In this document: one piece after another, positions 47,238-56,155 of the stretch | Position numbering within the stretch: the first letter of the stretch is position 1 | Layout: each line of letters starts with the position of its first letter | Notes under the pieces: model-generated | The model's input: the letters and a program-made list of their open reading frames with translations, nothing else | Told to the model about the DNA's origin: nothing | Database searches by the model: none | Origin: Pandoraea anapnoica | Lineage (GTDB): Bacteria; Pseudomonadota; Gammaproteobacteria; Burkholderiales; Burkholderiaceae | NCBI RefSeq assembly: GCF_902459765.1 | Contig: NZ_CABPSP010000002.1 | Coordinates: forward strand, 434,001-498,000 | Direction: 5' to 3' | Length of the DNA: 64,000 nucleotides | Made by a program: the position numbers and the translations under genes

Positions 47238-47612
47238 GGCACACACTCCTCATTGTGTTGCTCCGTCAATCGTGGCAGAACGCTGCCGCCGACGTTGCCG
47301 GACTCGGCTTGCGAGACGGATGGCCGGCGCGCACGCCCGCTGTCTCCGTGTCAAATAGTGATTAGAACCCGTTCGATGGATGCTATCGGAAAGCGCCCCA
47401 AAAGGAAAGGCGCAGGACGCCGACATGGCCGTATGGCGCGGGTTTTCAGCCGATTCTACCTCTCGTCTCAGACAACACCTTACCCCTGACATAAGACAAC
47501 ACCGCAATTTCCCTGATCACCGCCGGAATGCCCGCCGGAGCGCACGAAGGTGGTGCTAGGATTGCCGTATACGTAAAGTTCACGTCACATCACCTGCGAG
47601 GCCATCCACGAC
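47238..47612. other. 375-bp divergent intergenic region
   Basis: Carries the promoters of the CBS operon (minus) and the sulfhydrylase gene (plus). AGACAACACC occurs twice, 24 bp apart (47470-47479 and 47494-47503). A TATACG hexamer near 47567 may be the plus-strand -10. No gene is supported. Confidence 0.4.
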
Positions 47613-48920
47613 ATGTCAGTCCCGCACTTCGATACGCTTGCCCTGCACGCCGGCGCGGCCCCCGATCCCGCCACGGGGGCGCGTGCTACACCGATCTACC
47701 AGACCACTTCATTTGTGTTCTCCGATGCCGATCAGGCGGCCGCCCTATTCAACATGGAGCGTGCCGGGCATGTGTACTCCCGGATTTCGAATCCGACGAA
47801 CGCGGTCTTCGAAGAACGCATGGCAGCGCTGGAGAACGGCGTCGGCGCGATTGCAACGGCGAGCGGACAAGCCGCGCTGCATCTGGCCATCGCGACACTG
47901 ATGGGGGCCGGTTCGCATATCGTGGCGTCAAGCGCGCTCTACGGCGGTTCGCACAATCTGCTGCATTACACGTTGCGCCGGTTCGGCATCGAAACGACGT
48001 TCGTTCGCCCCGGTGATCTGGCGGGATGGCGGGCAGCCGTTCGCCCCGAGACGCGCCTGTTTTTCGGCGAGACGCTGGGGAACCCCGGCCTCGATGTGCT
48101 CGACATCGCACAGGTCGCAGGCATCGCACACGACGCGGGTGTACCGCTGCTCGTCGACAGCACATTCACGACGCCGTGGCTCATCCAGCCCTTCGAGCAC
48201 GGTGCGGACCTCGTTTATCACTCGGCGACCAAATTCCTCGGCGGCCACGGTACGACCATCGGTGGCGTGCTGATCGATGGCGGCACGTTCGATTTCGAGA
48301 AAAGCGGCAAATTTCCCGAGTTCACCGAGCCCTATGACGGCTTCCATGGCATGGTCTTCGCGGAGGAAAGCTCGGTCGCACCGTTCCTGCTGCGCGCACG
48401 ACGCGAAGGGTTGCGCGATTTCGGCGCATGCCTTCACCCTCAGGCCGCCTGGCAATTGCTTCAGGGGATCGAAACGCTTCCGTTACGCATGGCGCGCCAT
48501 GTCGAAAATGCGCGCAAGGTCGTCGAATTCCTCGCGGGTCACGAAGCGATCGAGAGCGTCGCCTACCCCGAGTTGCCGTCGCACCCCGATTACGCACTGG
48601 CGAAACGGTTACTCCCGCGCGGTGCCGGTGCCGTGTTCAGTTTCAACCTGAACGGAGACCGAGAAGCGGGTCGGCGATTCATTGAAGCGTTGCAGTTGTT
48701 CTCTCACCTCGCGAACGTGGGCGACGCACGCTCGCTGGTGATTCATCCCGCGTCCACCACGCACTTCCGCATGGATGCCGCCGCCCTCGCCGCTGCCGGC
48801 ATCAGGGAAGGCACGGTACGCCTGTCCATCGGCCTGGAAGACGCCGACGATCTGATCCAGGACCTCAAGCGCGGCCTCAAGGCGGCGGTGAAATCGTCTT
48901 CGAAGGGGCAGGCACGATGA
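47613..48920 (+). CDS. O-acetylhomoserine sulfhydrylase / trans-sulfuration PLP enzyme
   Basis: 435 residues, Cys/Met-metabolism PLP family. Opening FDTLALHAGAAPDPATGARA TPIYQTTSF, RISNPTNAVFEERMAALENG, the phosphate-binding ASGQAALH, DSTFTTPWL and the PLP lysine Lys207 in HSATKFLGG. The length and VLIDGGTFDFEKSGKFPEF insertion point to O-acetylhomoserine (thiol)-lyase (MetY) rather than cystathionine lyases. It would make homocysteine or methionine precursors from sulfide. The stop overlaps the next ATG by 4 bp. Confidence 0.9.
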   Translation: MSVPHFDTLALHAGAAPDPATGARATPIYQTTSFVFSDADQAAALFNMERAGHVYSRISNPTNAVFEERMAALENGVGAIATASGQAALHLAIATLMGAGSHIVASSALYGGSHNLLHYTLRRFGIETTFVRPGDLAGWRAAVRPETRLFFGETLGNPGLDVLDIAQVAGIAHDAGVPLLVDSTFTTPWLIQPFEHGADLVYHSATKFLGGHGTTIGGVLIDGGTFDFEKSGKFPEFTEPYDGFHGMVFAEESSVAPFLLRARREGLRDFGACLHPQAAWQLLQGIETLPLRMARHVENARKVVEFLAGHEAIESVAYPELPSHPDYALAKRLLPRGAGAVFSFNLNGDREAGRRFIEALQLFSHLANVGDARSLVIHPASTTHFRMDAAALAAAGIREGTVRLSIGLEDADDLIQDLKRGLKAAVKSSSKGQAR

Positions 48921-49732
48921 ATTTCGACATTGCCGACAATAGGGTCTACGCCTACACCGCGGGCAAGCCGATCCAAACGACACAGCCGACTGTGGTCTTC
49001 CTACACGGGGCACAGCACGATCACAGTGTCTGGGGGTTGCAGAGTCGGTATCTCGCGCATCACGGCATGAACGTGCTCGCACTCGATCTGCCGGGGCATC
49101 ATCGCAGCACCGGTGCACCGCTAAAGACCATCGGTGAGATGGCGGATTGCGTGATCGCAGTGCTCGACGCGGCGGGTGTCGAGCGCGCAACATGGGTGGG
49201 CCACAGCATGGGGTCCCTGATCGCACTGGACGCGGCGGCACGCCATCCAGCACGCGTCTCGCGCATCGCGCTGGTGGGCACAGCCTATCCGATGAAGGTC
49301 GCCGATACATTGCTCAGCGCCGCCGCCGAGCGCGAATCCGAGGCCATCGCACTGGTCAATGCGTGGTCGCATAGCACGCTCGCGGCCAAACCGTCCGCGC
49401 CGGGCCCCGGGTTCTGGACATGGGGCGGCAATCAGCGGTTGATGGAGCGCGTCGCACAACGGAATCCGGCCAAAGTGTTTCTTACGGATTTCGAGGCCTG
49501 CAACGGCTACGATCAGGGCATGGACGCCGCCACGCGAATTAAGTGTCCGGTGCTGGCCGTGCTCGGACAGCGCGACCAGATGACACCGCCGCGCGCCGCG
49601 CACGCCCTGCTCGATGCCTTGCGAGACAACGGCGCGCCGGTCACGGTGGAACTCGTCGACGCCGGCCACGCCATCATGACAGAACAGCCGGATGCACTGC
49701 TCGATGCGCTCAGACGATTCTTGCGAGACTGA
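48917..49732 (+). CDS. Alpha/beta hydrolase coupled to the sulfhydrylase gene
   Basis: 271 residues. Oxyanion region VVFLHGAQHDHSVWG, nucleophile elbow GHSMGS, acid in GQRDQM and His in DAGHAIM. It overlaps the preceding sulfhydrylase by ATGA and is therefore co-translated with it. This pairing, seen also in other Burkholderiaceae, hints that it serves the same sulfur-amino-acid step, but homoserine O-acetyltransferase (MetX) is larger and this protein lacks its features. The role is open. Confidence 0.85.
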   Translation: MNFDIADNRVYAYTAGKPIQTTQPTVVFLHGAQHDHSVWGLQSRYLAHHGMNVLALDLPGHHRSTGAPLKTIGEMADCVIAVLDAAGVERATWVGHSMGSLIALDAAARHPARVSRIALVGTAYPMKVADTLLSAAAERESEAIALVNAWSHSTLAAKPSAPGPGFWTWGGNQRLMERVAQRNPAKVFLTDFEACNGYDQGMDAATRIKCPVLAVLGQRDQMTPPRAAHALLDALRDNGAPVTVELVDAGHAIMTEQPDALLDALRRFLRD

Positions 49733-49840
49733 CCCGGTCGGGCTGCAGGCTTGCAGGACGACACAGCACGATCGAAATGTGTATCCGGGATGTATGAAGC
49801 GAAGGCGTCACTTTCGCCAACCAGGACAAGGAGGCTTGCC

Positions 49841-50173
49841 ATGACCGAGGGCCATGACCCCGCACCGGCATCACGAACGTTCGACCGGTTCGCGGACTTT
49901 TACCCGTTCTATCTCGGTGAACACAGGAATGCCACGTGCCGCCGACTTCACTTCGTCGGCTCGTGGGGTGTGATCGCTTTTTTGGTGACGTTCGCTGTGA
50001 CGGGCAACGCGTGGTGGCTGCTTGCGGCAGTTGTCTGCGGTTATGCGTTCGCGTGGGTCGGGCATTTCTTTTTCGAGAAGAACCGGCCCGCCACATTTCG
50101 GCATCCCGTCTACAGCCTGATGGGCGACTGGGTGATGTTCCGCGACATCTGTGTCGGCCGCATCAAGCTTTAG
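49841..50173 (+). CDS. DUF962 / Mpo1-like membrane protein
   Basis: 110 residues from ATG 49841 with AAGGAGG upstream. Mpo1/DUF962 hallmark: FADFYPFYLGEHRNATCRRL HFVG, then hydrophobic segments GVIAFLVTFAVTGNAWWLLA and AAVVCGYAFAWVGHFFFEKN, and HPVYSLMGDWVMFRDI. The conserved histidines match those binding iron in yeast Mpo1, a 2-hydroxy fatty acid dioxygenase; bacterial function is not established. It is convergent with the YihY gene, the two overlapping by 4 bp at their ends. Confidence 0.83.
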   Translation: MTEGHDPAPASRTFDRFADFYPFYLGEHRNATCRRLHFVGSWGVIAFLVTFAVTGNAWWLLAAVVCGYAFAWVGHFFFEKNRPATFRHPVYSLMGDWVMFRDICVGRIKL

Positions 50174-51540
50174 CGCTTGCCCGACGCGGGGGTCCAATGC
50201 CGGACATCCGGCGTCGAAGGCATTTCGGTCCCATGGCGGGTGCCGGCACGCGCCTCGCCTTCGTCAGATACATCCTGTTCGTCCGGCGCGTCCGCATCTG
50301 GCGACGACGGGTCACGCGGCAGCGCGTCTGCAAGCGGTACGTCCCACTTCCCCTCGCGCAGGATGTCGGCCACGTGCGCACCGTCCAGCGCATGACGCTC
50401 CATCTGCCGGGCCAGTTCGTCGACGTTAAGCGCCAGTTGGGCGACGAGCGGCGACAGGGTCGTCGTCCGTGGGTTCGCAAGCAGCAGCCAGCGCTCGGCG
50501 GGGGGTTGCATGGTCATGCGTCCGACCCAGCCCATGCGTTCGAGGCGGCACAACAGCTCGTTAGCGTGTTCGAGGCCCGTGCGCATGGTGCGCGCCAGTT
50601 GCTGCGTCGTGTAACCGCCGCCACCGGCTTCACGATCCTGATTGAGCAGATGGATGAGTGTCAGGCCGTCGAGCAAATCGCTGCCGGGGAAGCGCGGATA
50701 CTGGAAATGTCCAAGGCGCAGCGAGGGGAGGACCGATGTGATCGTCGCCCCGACCAGCGCGACGAGCCACGACAGGTAGATCCAGAGCAGGAAGATCGGC
50801 ACGGCAGCGAAGGCACCGTACACCGCCGTGTAGGTCGGGAACTGCCGGATGTACATGCCGAAGCCACGCTTGGTCAGATCGAACGCCAGCGCCGCCACCA
50901 CGCCGCCCACCAGCGCGTCGCGCCAGTCGACCTTGCAGTTCGGCATATAGACGTACATCAGCATGAACGCCACGCTCGTGAGCGCCAGCGGAATCAGACT
51001 GAGCAGCGACGCCACGGCGGGTGGCAAGGTGCTCACCAGCGACATCGATTGCGTGAAGACGTAAGAACTGATCGACAGACTCACACCGAACAGCAAAGGC
51101 CCGAGCGTCAGCAGGCTCCAGTAAATGAGCAGACGCTGGGCCAGTGGACGCGGACGCGGCACCCGCCAGATGACGTTGAACGCGGACTCGATCGTCATCA
51201 ACGTCAGCACGGAGGTGAAGAGCAAGCCGATCAGACCGAACGCCGTCAGGCTCTTCGCTTTCGAGGCGAACTGATTGAGGTAATTGAATATCTGTGCGTT
51301 GACGCTCTCCGGCATCAAGTGTTCGAGCAGAAAGCCCTGGAGCGCGTCGCGAAACGAATTGAAAATCGGGAAGGCCGTGAACAAGGCGAATGTCACGGCG
51401 AACAACGGCACGATCGACAGAATTGAGGTGAACGTCAGACTGCCCGCCACTTGGGGAATCCGGTCGTCCTGTGCTCGTGCGAGCGCGTACCTCAGCAGTT
51501 GGCGAACGTTATTCCAGTTAATGCGGGACAGTTTGAACAA
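50170..51540 (-). CDS. YihY/BrkB family membrane protein with C-terminal helix-turn-helix-like region
   Basis: 456 residues. YihY part (about 30-300) with about six helices: QVAGSLTFTSILSIVPLFAV near the start, LLIYWSLLTLGPLLFGVSLS and YTAVYGAFAAVPIFLLWIYL. The C-terminal 150 residues are cytosolic and resemble a winged-helix (QLARTMRTGLEHANELLCRL ERMGWVGR), an extension known in beta-proteobacterial homologues. The family was once called RNase BN in error. Function unknown, perhaps in envelope or transport. Confidence 0.88.
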   Translation of the reverse strand: MFKLSRINWNNVRQLLRYALARAQDDRIPQVAGSLTFTSILSIVPLFAVTFALFTAFPIFNSFRDALQGFLLEHLMPESVNAQIFNYLNQFASKAKSLTAFGLIGLLFTSVLTLMTIESAFNVIWRVPRPRPLAQRLLIYWSLLTLGPLLFGVSLSISSYVFTQSMSLVSTLPPAVASLLSLIPLALTSVAFMLMYVYMPNCKVDWRDALVGGVVAALAFDLTKRGFGMYIRQFPTYTAVYGAFAAVPIFLLWIYLSWLVALVGATITSVLPSLRLGHFQYPRFPGSDLLDGLTLIHLLNQDREAGGGGYTTQQLARTMRTGLEHANELLCRLERMGWVGRMTMQPPAERWLLLANPRTTTLSPLVAQLALNVDELARQMERHALDGAHVADILREGKWDVPLADALPRDPSSPDADAPDEQDVSDEGEARAGTRHGTEMPSTPDVRHWTPASGKR

Positions 51541-51693
51541 ATCGGGCTCCTTACCAGGTAATACGCAGACACCACGAAACCACTACACACACGACGCAGG
51601 TACCGCAGCGTGACAAAAATCTGGCGACGGCGGCAGGTCGAACGCCATCCGCCGCACCCACCCCACCATGCGATCACGCCACCAGGAACGCCC

Positions 51694-51699
51694 TATAAT
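51694..51699 (+). promoter_or_regulatory. -10 element (TATAAT) ahead of wrbA
   Basis: Perfect TATAAT in the 289-bp gap between the divergent YihY and WrbA genes, 130 bp before the wrbA start. The -35 region is weak. The long leader has no recognised element. Confidence 0.5.
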
Positions 51700-51766
51700 A
51701 CCCGCACTTTTCGCAGGCTTTTCACTCAGGACGCGAGGCTTTGGTGGCGTCGCCAGCTTGCTCTGA

Positions 51767-52417
<651 letters not shown>

Positions 52418-52454
52418 ACACTTCACGCAGTAGTACAGGCCACGAGATAAGCCC

Positions 52455-52907
52455 ATGACTGCCACACCGCCCGACCGTCAGCACGACCTCCCGCGCGACG
52501 ATGCCCCACATGTCGATGTACGTAGGGCGCCCACGCCGGGACACGCTCAGGGGTTACGGCGGGTCAGCATCGCCAGCTTGCTGGCGCTGATCGCGTTGTC
52601 GGTGACCTGGGAGTTGTGGCTGGCACCGCTGCGTCCGGGCGGTTCGTGGCTGGTGCTCAAGGCGTTGCTTTTGCTCCTGCCGCTGCGCGGCGTATTGCGC
52701 GGCAATTTGTATACGCTTCAGTGGTCAAGCATGTTCATCCTGCTATTCCTCGCAGAAGGCGTGGTGCGTGGCATGAGCGATACCGGCCCTTCCGCTACGC
52801 TTGGCTGGATCGAGACGGTGCTATCGCTGGTCTTTTTCTTCGCGACCGTCTTGTATCTGCGCCCCTTCAAGCGCGCCGCGAAAGCCCGGGCGGCGGCAGC
52901 GCGCTAG
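52455..52907 (+). CDS. DUF2069 membrane protein
   Basis: 150 residues. A polar N-terminal tail of about 35 residues precedes three or four hydrophobic segments: VSIASLLALIALSVTWELWL, SWLVLKALLLLLPLRGVLRG, LQWSSMFILLFLAEGVVRGM and IETVLSLVFFFATVLYLRPF. That pattern matches DUF2069. The function is unknown. It follows wrbA by 38 bp and is probably co-transcribed with it. Confidence 0.82.
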   Translation: MTATPPDRQHDLPRDDAPHVDVRRAPTPGHAQGLRRVSIASLLALIALSVTWELWLAPLRPGGSWLVLKALLLLLPLRGVLRGNLYTLQWSSMFILLFLAEGVVRGMSDTGPSATLGWIETVLSLVFFFATVLYLRPFKRAAKARAAAAR

Positions 52908-52985
52908 CGCGCTGCACTTCCCCTTGAGGCGACGCCCTCCACGCCTTCCCGCCCCCGCCTCTCGCCTTCGCCCCGCCTTCACCCC

Positions 52986-54407
52986 ATGAATCAAGCCGAA
53001 TTCCTCACTGCCTGCCGCGACCTGCTGGGTCGCGATCAAGTGCTGACCGAGCGCGCCGACACCGGTACCTACCTCACCGACCAGCGCAAACGGTACATCG
53101 GCAACGCGCTCGCCGTCCTGCGTCCCGCCGACGCCGCGCAGACCGCCGCGCTTGTGCGTCTGTGTGTCGCACATGGCGTGCCGATGGTGCCGCAAGGGGG
53201 CAACACCGGCCTCGCCGGTGGCGCGACGCCCGACACCAGCGGGCGTCAGGTCGTGATCAGTCTGCGACGCCTCGATCGCATCCGTCAGGTGGATGCCGAT
53301 AACCTGACGATCACCGCCGAAGCCGGGTGCCTCCTCGCCAGTGTGCAGGCCGCTGCGGCCGCAGCCGAGCGCCTGTTTCCGCTGAGCCTCGCGGCAGAAG
53401 GTAGTTGCACTATCGGTGGCAATCTGGCGACGAACGCGGGCGGCACGGCGGTGCTGCGATACGGCAACGCACGCGAGTTGTGTCTCGGTCTTGAAGTCGT
53501 TACGCCGCAGGGCGAGGTGTGGGACGGCCTGCGCGGCCTGCGCAAGGACAACACCGGATACGATCTGCGCGATCTGTTCATCGGCGCGGAAGGCACGCTC
53601 GGCCTGATCACGGCGGCGACGCTCAAGCTCTTCGCGCAACCCGCCGCGCGCATGACGGCGCTCGCCGCGCTCGACAGCCCCGCCGAGGCCCTCGCTTTGC
53701 TGAATCTTGCACAGCGCATGGCTGGGCCGTTACTCACAGGCTTCGAACTGATGTCCGATTTCTGCCTGCAACTGGTCGCGCAGGTCTTCACGTCGCAACG
53801 TTATCCGTTCGCCCAACCCTATGCGCAGTCGGTACTGCTTGAACTCTCCGACAACGAGAGCGAGGCGCACGCGCGCGACCTGCTGGAACGGGTGTTGAAT
53901 GCCGCCATCGAGCGCGGCATCGTGCGCGACGCCATCGTTGCCAGCAGCCTCGCTCAGTCGAACGCGCTCTGGCATCTGCGCGAGAGCATTCCCCTGGCGC
54001 AATCGGCTACAGGCCTCAACATCAAGCACGACATCGCTGTGCCCGTCTCGCAAGTGCCCGCGTTCATCGCGGCGACCGATCCCATCGTGCAGCGCATTGC
54101 GCCCGGTGCGCGAATGGTGACGTTCGGCCACCTCGGCGACGGGAATCTGCACTACAACGTAATGGCGCCGGACGGCATCGACCCGGCCTCCTTCCTCAAG
54201 CAATATCAAACACCCGTCACCGCCGCCGTCCACGACAGCGTGCATGCGCATCGCGGCACGATCAGCGCCGAGCATGGCCTTGGGCAGTTCAAGCGCGACG
54301 CGTCCGCCCATTACAAATCGCCCGTGGAAATCGCGCTGATGCGCGCGCTCAAGTCGGCGTTCGATCCGCTCGGGCTGATGAATCCCGGCAAAGTGCTGCC
54401 CGACTGA
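52986..54407 (+). CDS. FAD-binding oxidase, GlcD / D-2-hydroxyacid dehydrogenase family
   Basis: 473 residues. The FAD-binding PCMH domain (about 40-215) shows VPQGGNTGLAGGATPDTSGR and LAAEGSCTIGGNLATNAGGT. The C-terminal FAD-linked oxidase domain includes FGHLGDGNLHYNV (metal/substrate histidines) and ISAEHGLGQFKRD, followed by LMNPGKVLPD. This is the profile of D-lactate, glycolate and D-2-hydroxyglutarate dehydrogenases; which one cannot be chosen. No GlcE/GlcF partners are adjacent, which favours a D-2-hydroxyglutarate dehydrogenase-like single-chain enzyme. Confidence 0.9.
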   Translation: MNQAEFLTACRDLLGRDQVLTERADTGTYLTDQRKRYIGNALAVLRPADAAQTAALVRLCVAHGVPMVPQGGNTGLAGGATPDTSGRQVVISLRRLDRIRQVDADNLTITAEAGCLLASVQAAAAAAERLFPLSLAAEGSCTIGGNLATNAGGTAVLRYGNARELCLGLEVVTPQGEVWDGLRGLRKDNTGYDLRDLFIGAEGTLGLITAATLKLFAQPAARMTALAALDSPAEALALLNLAQRMAGPLLTGFELMSDFCLQLVAQVFTSQRYPFAQPYAQSVLLELSDNESEAHARDLLERVLNAAIERGIVRDAIVASSLAQSNALWHLRESIPLAQSATGLNIKHDIAVPVSQVPAFIAATDPIVQRIAPGARMVTFGHLGDGNLHYNVMAPDGIDPASFLKQYQTPVTAAVHDSVHAHRGTISAEHGLGQFKRDASAHYKSPVEIALMRALKSAFDPLGLMNPGKVLPD

Positions 54408-54538
54408 GCCCGATCAGGACATCGCGGCAGGCCATCGACGCACTCGATGCACTCAACGGCCACGCATTAAAAAATCGCCATTTTTTGAAGAAATGTCGTC
54501 AATTTCGCGACAAAACGCCGCGAAATCCCGCCATTTTC

Positions 54539-54567
54539 TTTACAGGCGCGCGCCAAATCCCTAGAAT
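54539..54567 (+). promoter_or_regulatory. Strong sigma-70-type promoter
   Basis: TTTACA (54539-54544), exactly 17 bp, TAGAAT (54562-54567). Each hexamer has 5 of 6 consensus bases. The spacer holds GGCGCGCGCC, a palindrome that could bind a regulator. It would start a transcript near 54574. Confidence 0.7.
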
Positions 54568-54573
54568 GACTGC

Positions 54574-55057
54574 TTTCCAATTACGACGGAGTTTTCCGTG
54601 GGCAGTTGCTCTAGTAGCGCGCAAGCGTCGGCAATGACCGGCGAGGCGTTGGCCCGGTAACCCGCAGTCGTCCCCGACTGCCGCTGCCGGTCTCAATGCC
54701 GCAGCGGTAGTGCATCGATCGCACCGAATCCCGATGACGTCAGCGTCATCCGAGACTTCGGCAAGCGATTCAGATTTCCCGCACCTATCACCGCAGTTCA
54801 GCGTTTGTTTGACGGATGACGTCGCGTCATTCGGAACAAGGCACGCTTCTTAGCGCCGCCACGCGACCGACATGACATCGTCGGTCAACCCAGGCGCAAT
54901 CAAGCCTGCCGACGCTTGCGTCGAATTCATGTATCGCGTGACGTGATACGTCCGCCTCCCGCGCTTGTCTATGGCTCGGAAGCGGCCGTCGCCCGTACAC
55001 GATTCATCGCCAAGCCCCGGCATCCGCCGTCTCAGGCCCTTGAATCAGGAGGACACC
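54574..55057 (+). other. Long structured 5' leader (about 480 nt), possible riboregulator
   Basis: No protein gene fits between the promoter and the ATG at 55058. Hairpins include CCGCTGC with GCAGCGG near 54680-54710, GATGACG-TCAG-CGTCATC (54733-54750), ATGACG-TCG-CGTCAT (54816-54830) and GTATC/GATAC near 54932-54950. It does not match a riboswitch class that I can recall with confidence (cobalamin, TPP, FMN, SAM, glycine and fluoride were considered). Confidence 0.45.
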
Positions 55058-55444
55058 ATGACGCTGCAAATGCTTATCCCGTCGCTGCTCGATCGTGCTC
55101 GCACTCGCCTCGCACCGGCGTCTGCCACATCGAATGCCACGCCGACGCCTCATGCCACCGCGTCGCACCCGTCGCCTCAGTACCGCCTCGTCGTGCTGAC
55201 GCTGGCGTCCCGGGCGGACACCATCGACGCCACGGTGCGCAACGCCCTTCGCGCGCAACGCATCTCGCCGGAAACGGCGACCCGCATCGCCCGCTCGGGC
55301 GGCTACCTGCTGGAGCTCGACTACGTGTTGCGCTGCGACCGCAGTGGTCGCGCCGCGCTCGTACATCTTGTCTCGACGCTCGGCGACACCACCGGCGTCC
55401 GCGCGATTCGCTGGGAAACGGCGCCCAATCTGGCAGCGCGCTAA
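55058..55444 (+). CDS. Small protein resembling the MgtC C-terminal ACT-like domain
   Basis: 128 residues from ATG 55058, which has a perfect AGGAGG five bases upstream. After a 45-residue Ala/Thr/Pro-rich N-terminus comes one domain (about 45-125): YRLVVLTLASRADTIDATVR, LLELDYVLRCDRSGRAALVH and TTGVRAIRWE. The spacing and the closing GV.A..WE resemble the cytosolic ACT-like domain of MgtC, but the membrane part of MgtC is absent and no mgtC is adjacent. MgtC proteins act in Mg2+ limitation. Function here is unknown; family link is tentative. Confidence 0.6.
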   Translation: MTLQMLIPSLLDRARTRLAPASATSNATPTPHATASHPSPQYRLVVLTLASRADTIDATVRNALRAQRISPETATRIARSGGYLLELDYVLRCDRSGRAALVHLVSTLGDTTGVRAIRWETAPNLAAR

Positions 55445-55558
55445 TTTCCCTCCTCCCCTCCTCCGATCGGCCCGGCGAGCAGCGACGTCTCAGACGCCCA
55501 CGCTCTCCGGGCCGATTGCCATTTCCGCTCGGACGTCCTCAACGACGCGCCATACTCA

Positions 55559-55592
55559 AACCTGTACGTTCACGTATAGGTTGTGCTAAGAT
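55559..55592 (+). promoter_or_regulatory. MerR-type operator and -10 element
   Basis: AACCTGTACGT (55559-55569) faces ACGTATAGGTT (55572-55582), a 10/11 inverted repeat with a 2-bp centre, followed by TAAGAT (55587-55592). It lies about 30 bp before the merR ATG and is the natural site for the encoded regulator. Confidence 0.65.
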
Positions 55593-55622
55593 TCCGCCCA
55601 TCATTCGATCGGAGGCACGTTC

Positions 55623-56147
55623 ATGCCCGCAGATCTCTCAAGCCCCCCTTCCGGCGGCACCTCACCGGACGATGCATCGCTGCTGACCGTCGGTCAGGCG
55701 GCTGCCACGCTCGGCGTCACGGCGCGCACCTTGAAGTATTACGAGGAGCTGAACCTGGTCGTCCCCGCCCGCAGCGGCGGACGCTATCGCATGTACACGC
55801 CCGCCGATCTCGAAACGTTCGGCCGCATTCTGCGCATGCGCTCGCTTGGCTTCTCGATTGCCGCGATTACCGAAATGCTCAAGCGGCCACGTCGAATGGT
55901 CGAAGCAGGCAAATCGCGCATGAACGAAGAAGACCTGCAAGTCGTGCGAGACGCACTTACGTCGCAACTCGACACGCTGCGCGAGCGCACCGCGCAGGTG
56001 CGTCGCGAATTGCGCGATGCCGAGACGTTGGAAGCCCAGATTCGTCACGACCTTCGCTACATCGAACAACGCCTTCAGGGCGTACCGGCCGACGACTTAC
56101 TGGCCGAGCGCGCCGCAAAAGTGCGCAAGACGTCCTCGTCGAACTAG
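55623..56147 (+). CDS. MerR-family regulator paired with an MFS exporter
   Basis: 174 residues. MerR DNA-binding domain (about 20-90): LLTVGQAAATLGVTARTLKY YEELNLVVPARSGGRYRMYT. A long dimerisation helix follows, ending in a variable effector segment (YIEQRLQGVPADDLLAERAA). There are no cysteines, so an organic ligand is likelier than a metal. The stop is 8 bp before the MFS gene, so they form one operon probably autoregulated at the upstream palindrome. Confidence 0.9.
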   Translation: MPADLSSPPSGGTSPDDASLLTVGQAAATLGVTARTLKYYEELNLVVPARSGGRYRMYTPADLETFGRILRMRSLGFSIAAITEMLKRPRRMVEAGKSRMNEEDLQVVRDALTSQLDTLRERTAQVRRELRDAETLEAQIRHDLRYIEQRLQGVPADDLLAERAAKVRKTSSSN

Positions 56148-56155
56148 GTCCGATC

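Noticed and set aside
47470-47503. AGACAACACC direct repeats as a regulator site for the sulfhydrylase gene
   Set aside because: Two 10-bp copies are too few and not symmetrical; no MetR-type TGAA-N5-TTCA site was found nearby.
54574-55057. yybP-ykoY (Mn2+), cobalamin or Mg2+ riboswitch in the long leader
   Set aside because: The fixed core sequences of these classes could not be found. Only generic hairpins are visible, so no named riboswitch is claimed.
55466-55516. Terminator after the MgtC-tail-like gene (10-bp arms ATCGGCCCGG and CCGGGCCGAT)
   Set aside because: The stem is perfect but the loop is 31 nt and no T-run follows, so it was not listed as a terminator.
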